A DNA stretch of 9,538 nt from an uncultured Lachnospiraceae bacterium (GTDB taxonomy: Bacteria; Bacillota; Clostridia; Lachnospirales; Lachnospiraceae). Under the pieces are notes generated by a model, which made no database searches, was not told the origin of the DNA, and saw nothing but the letters and a program-made list of their open reading frames with translations. This document shows, one piece after another, positions 8,101 through 9,538 of this stretch. Positions within the stretch are counted from its first letter, which is position 1. Each line of letters starts with the position of its first letter. Position numbers and translations under genes: made by a program. The DNA lies in assembly GCA_902803625.1 (NCBI GenBank), contig CADCQV010000374.1:1-9538 (forward strand). The letters run 5' to 3'.

Positions 8101-9528
8101 AGAGATCGGTTTCACTGTTCTGGTATGAGATCACCCGTAGCCTGTCAACGTAGTCGGGATTTTCCTTTAAGAGGGCATCGAAGCTTAATGCCATGGCGCT
8201 TATTTCTTCAAGCCTCCCTGCATTTTTAGCAAAAAACTCATCATTTGCGATCGCGTTCTTTTCTATCTTTTCAAAAGCCTTATCCTTTGTGATATCAAAT
8301 TCTTCATCCATGCGGATGATCTTCTTTGTTATTTCATCAAGGACAGAAAAACGCTTATTTTTATCAAGATAATCACACACAAACTTCTCATTGAGTTTCT
8401 GCATATCTTCGCCGGGCATGAAAACAGAGAGATACTTGATGATATCCTCTCCGGCCTCCATCCTGGCTTCAAGACTTATCTTTCGGCGTGCTGCGATCCG
8501 CTGGTTTATAGCATTCTCCCGTCCTGCTTTCAGGGTTTCTGAATTTTTCCGCTTTCTGTAAAGACGGGAATCCGGGTTATTCATATCTGCTTCCCTGTCA
8601 GACACGGTTAATCTCCATAAATGGGATTCCTTTGAAAACCGGCTCAGGAAGGCTTCCCTGCCGTCAATTATCAGATCGACATCACCTGATTCAGTACTGT
8701 CAAGCACTTTCTCTTCATATTTAAGGCAGTTTACGGCCTCTTTATCCGTATGCTTTCCATAGCACTTATTATCTTTACGTCTATGCTGAAGGAGGACATT
8801 AAGATCCATATTGATGTCATAGTCCTTCATGGTATAGAGGACTTCTAGAACACTGTTCCAGAAGTTTTCAGTTTCCCTGTCCTTACTCTTATATGCCTTG
8901 TCCTTGATCTCCAGGATATCAGGCTCACTCATATTCATGATCTCTTCAAGAGACTTGCCTGTCTTCCAGAATACGGGGGATTCCAGTATTTTGAAAATAC
9001 CTCCGTTATAAAGGGGTGCAACGCGGTCAATGAGTTCACATCTCGCCTTGATCTCTCTTAAATGCTTATCCTTAAGCCTTAATTTGAGGTCATCGATCTT
9101 AAATTCCTTAAGCATCTTCTTATCGCCGTACAATTTATATCTTTCAATATAGTCGGCTGCCTGTTTGGACATACGGCATATTTCCATGCATTTCCTGTAC
9201 CGACCCTTTGAAGAAGCTATCTCTGAATATGTCTTTACAGAGAACTGGGAGAGGTCAAAATCCAGTATCTTCAGGAATACATCTTCAATTGCGAGAACTT
9301 TTTCCTGATATTCTTTGCCCTCCGTTACATCCGGCATCGCCTTTGAACCGTCAAGGTTTTCCCTGTAGAATTCCCTTAGAGCTTCAAGCTCTTCCTTTGA
9401 ATCCTTTCTGACAGCCCCGTATTCTTTACGCATTTTTTTCAGGAAGAGCTCCGGTTCCATCCGTTTACCATTCTTTTCTCCCTCTGTATATAGCTCCGGG
9501 CCTCTCACTTTTCCGAAATAGTCAATGT
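2171..9528 (-). CDS. Giant multidomain protein with a papain-fold cysteine peptidase (5' end missing)
   Basis: There are 2445 residues from a GTG at 9508-9506. The frame is also open upstream to the contig edge (IDYFGKVRGPELY reads across the GTG), and no good ribosome binding site precedes either the GTG or M17, so the true start is probably outside the window. No signal peptide or membrane segment is seen, suggesting a soluble protein, though the N-terminus is missing. Residues 1-1230 are mostly charged, helical and unrecognised. Residues 1247-1309 are a Glu/Lys/Pro repeat linker. Residues about 1322-1540 are a papain-like peptidase: Q1332 as oxyanion residue and C1337 in QDLGNCWAVSGA, H1490 in DAQHYRTIIRI and D1506 in LTLLDSSP. 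A second charged linker covers about 1610-1652. Residues about 1820-2050 (AAGTRLMEYFGMG, SPDAMRQLSNLSILYALAG, LPFLDREFVEKI) recall the C-lobe of kinase-like folds but lack an obvious DxxxxN catalytic motif. It ends at the first of two in-frame ambers. Function is unknown; an effector-like role is a guess. Confidence 0.9.
2177..2195. repeat. Perfect 19-base palindrome just before the first amber
   Basis: GATCCTTCG at 2177-2185 and CGAAGGATC at 2187-2195 are perfect inverted copies around a single base (2186). On the minus-strand mRNA the structure ends one codon (AGG) before the TAG at 2173. No T-run follows, so it is not a standard terminator. It encodes the tail IEILRRRI. Confidence 0.8.
5582..5770 (-). 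repeat. Tandem Glu/Lys/Pro repeats encoding an interdomain linker
   Basis: Residues 1247-1309 of the giant protein consist of four 9-residue units (EIPAEPEKK, EIPVEPEKK, EEPLESEKK, EVPVVPEIK). They run into two 15-residue units, EIKTEKEIVSEPVIS and EIKTDKEVVSEKEKK. The DNA repeats with the same 27- and 45-base periods. The stretch ends about 13 residues before the peptidase domain, so it is probably an extended, flexible spacer. Repeat number is likely to vary between strains. Confidence 0.85.
5824..5886. repeat. REPIN-like inverted repeat inserted in frame in the giant gene
   Basis: GGGGACGGTTC (5828-5838) and GAACCGTCCCC (5872-5882) are perfect 11-base inverted copies. The arms extend to 27 bases (5824-5850 and 5860-5886) with 22 matches, around a 9-base centre. 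The GGGGACGGTTC and TTGACT words resemble dispersed REP-type elements associated with Y1 (RAYT) transposases in Firmicutes, which is recalled and unverified. In protein it appears as the twin segments KSMGTVLI and KSTGTVPV and leaves the frame intact, just upstream of the charged linker. Confidence 0.65.
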
Positions 9529-9538
9529 AGATCGGAAG
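9529..9538. other. Probable Illumina adapter remnant at the contig end
   Basis: The final ten bases AGATCGGAAG are identical to the first ten bases of the TruSeq adapter (on the other strand, CTTCCGATCT, the end of the read primers). Being exactly at the contig edge makes chance unlikely. Codons read through it should not be counted as part of the giant protein. Confidence 0.85.

Noticed and set aside
9469..9486. ATG at 9471 with a good GAGGGAG site as the start of the giant gene
   Set aside because: It is out of frame with the giant protein and runs into a stop after ten codons.
977..9528. General reassignment of TAG to glutamine (genetic code 15)
   Set aside because: Only two TAGs, clustered together, occur in about 2843 codons, and vapC in this window ends with TAG; a reassigned codon would be scattered throughout.

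Overview
This looks like the end of a bacterial contig, probably from a low-to-mid-GC Gram-positive anaerobe. Strong AGGAG-type ribosome binding sites, the Glu/Lys-rich giant protein and its general style suggest a Lachnospiraceae-like Firmicute from a gut or rumen. That assignment is inference from style, not from a marker gene. The last ten bases (9529-9538) match the start of the Illumina TruSeq adapter, so the right edge is probably untrimmed read sequence rather than genome.

Left part (1-976). A fragment of a UDP-galactopyranose mutase gene (glf, + strand) keeps only its FAD-binding N-terminus and is cut off at about base 172. Directly against the break lies a complete VapBC toxin-antitoxin module on the minus strand. 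vapB and vapC overlap by four bases (ATGA). A clear sigma70-type promoter (TTGACT-17-TATACT) sits within a double GTATATAC palindrome that is the likely VapBC operator. The 155-base gap before the next gene also holds a good orphan intrinsic terminator pointing along the + strand.

Right part (977-9528). Almost the whole remainder is one minus-strand reading frame. It runs open from the contig edge for 2445 residues, counted from a GTG at 9508, to a TAG at 2171-2173. The same frame then meets a second TAG only four codons later (2156-2158). After that it stays open for another 392 codons to a TAA at 977, with no ATG, GTG or TTG in its first 45 codons. Both parts look like one protein of more than 2840 residues interrupted by two amber codons. 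Candidate parts, in order, are a long helical N-terminal region, a Glu/Lys/Pro repeat linker, a papain-fold cysteine peptidase (Q1332, C1337, H1490, D1506), a second charged linker, a stretch resembling the C-lobe of a kinase-like fold whose expected catalytic motif is not conserved, and, beyond the ambers, a domain resembling HopA1-type effectors. A REPIN-like inverted repeat is inserted in frame just before the Glu/Lys/Pro linker.

The two parts do not obviously work together. vapBC is self-contained with its own promoter. The giant gene reads toward it on the same strand with no visible terminator. The main point of interest is the giant multidomain, effector-like protein with paired in-frame ambers, immediately preceded by a perfect 19-base palindrome.
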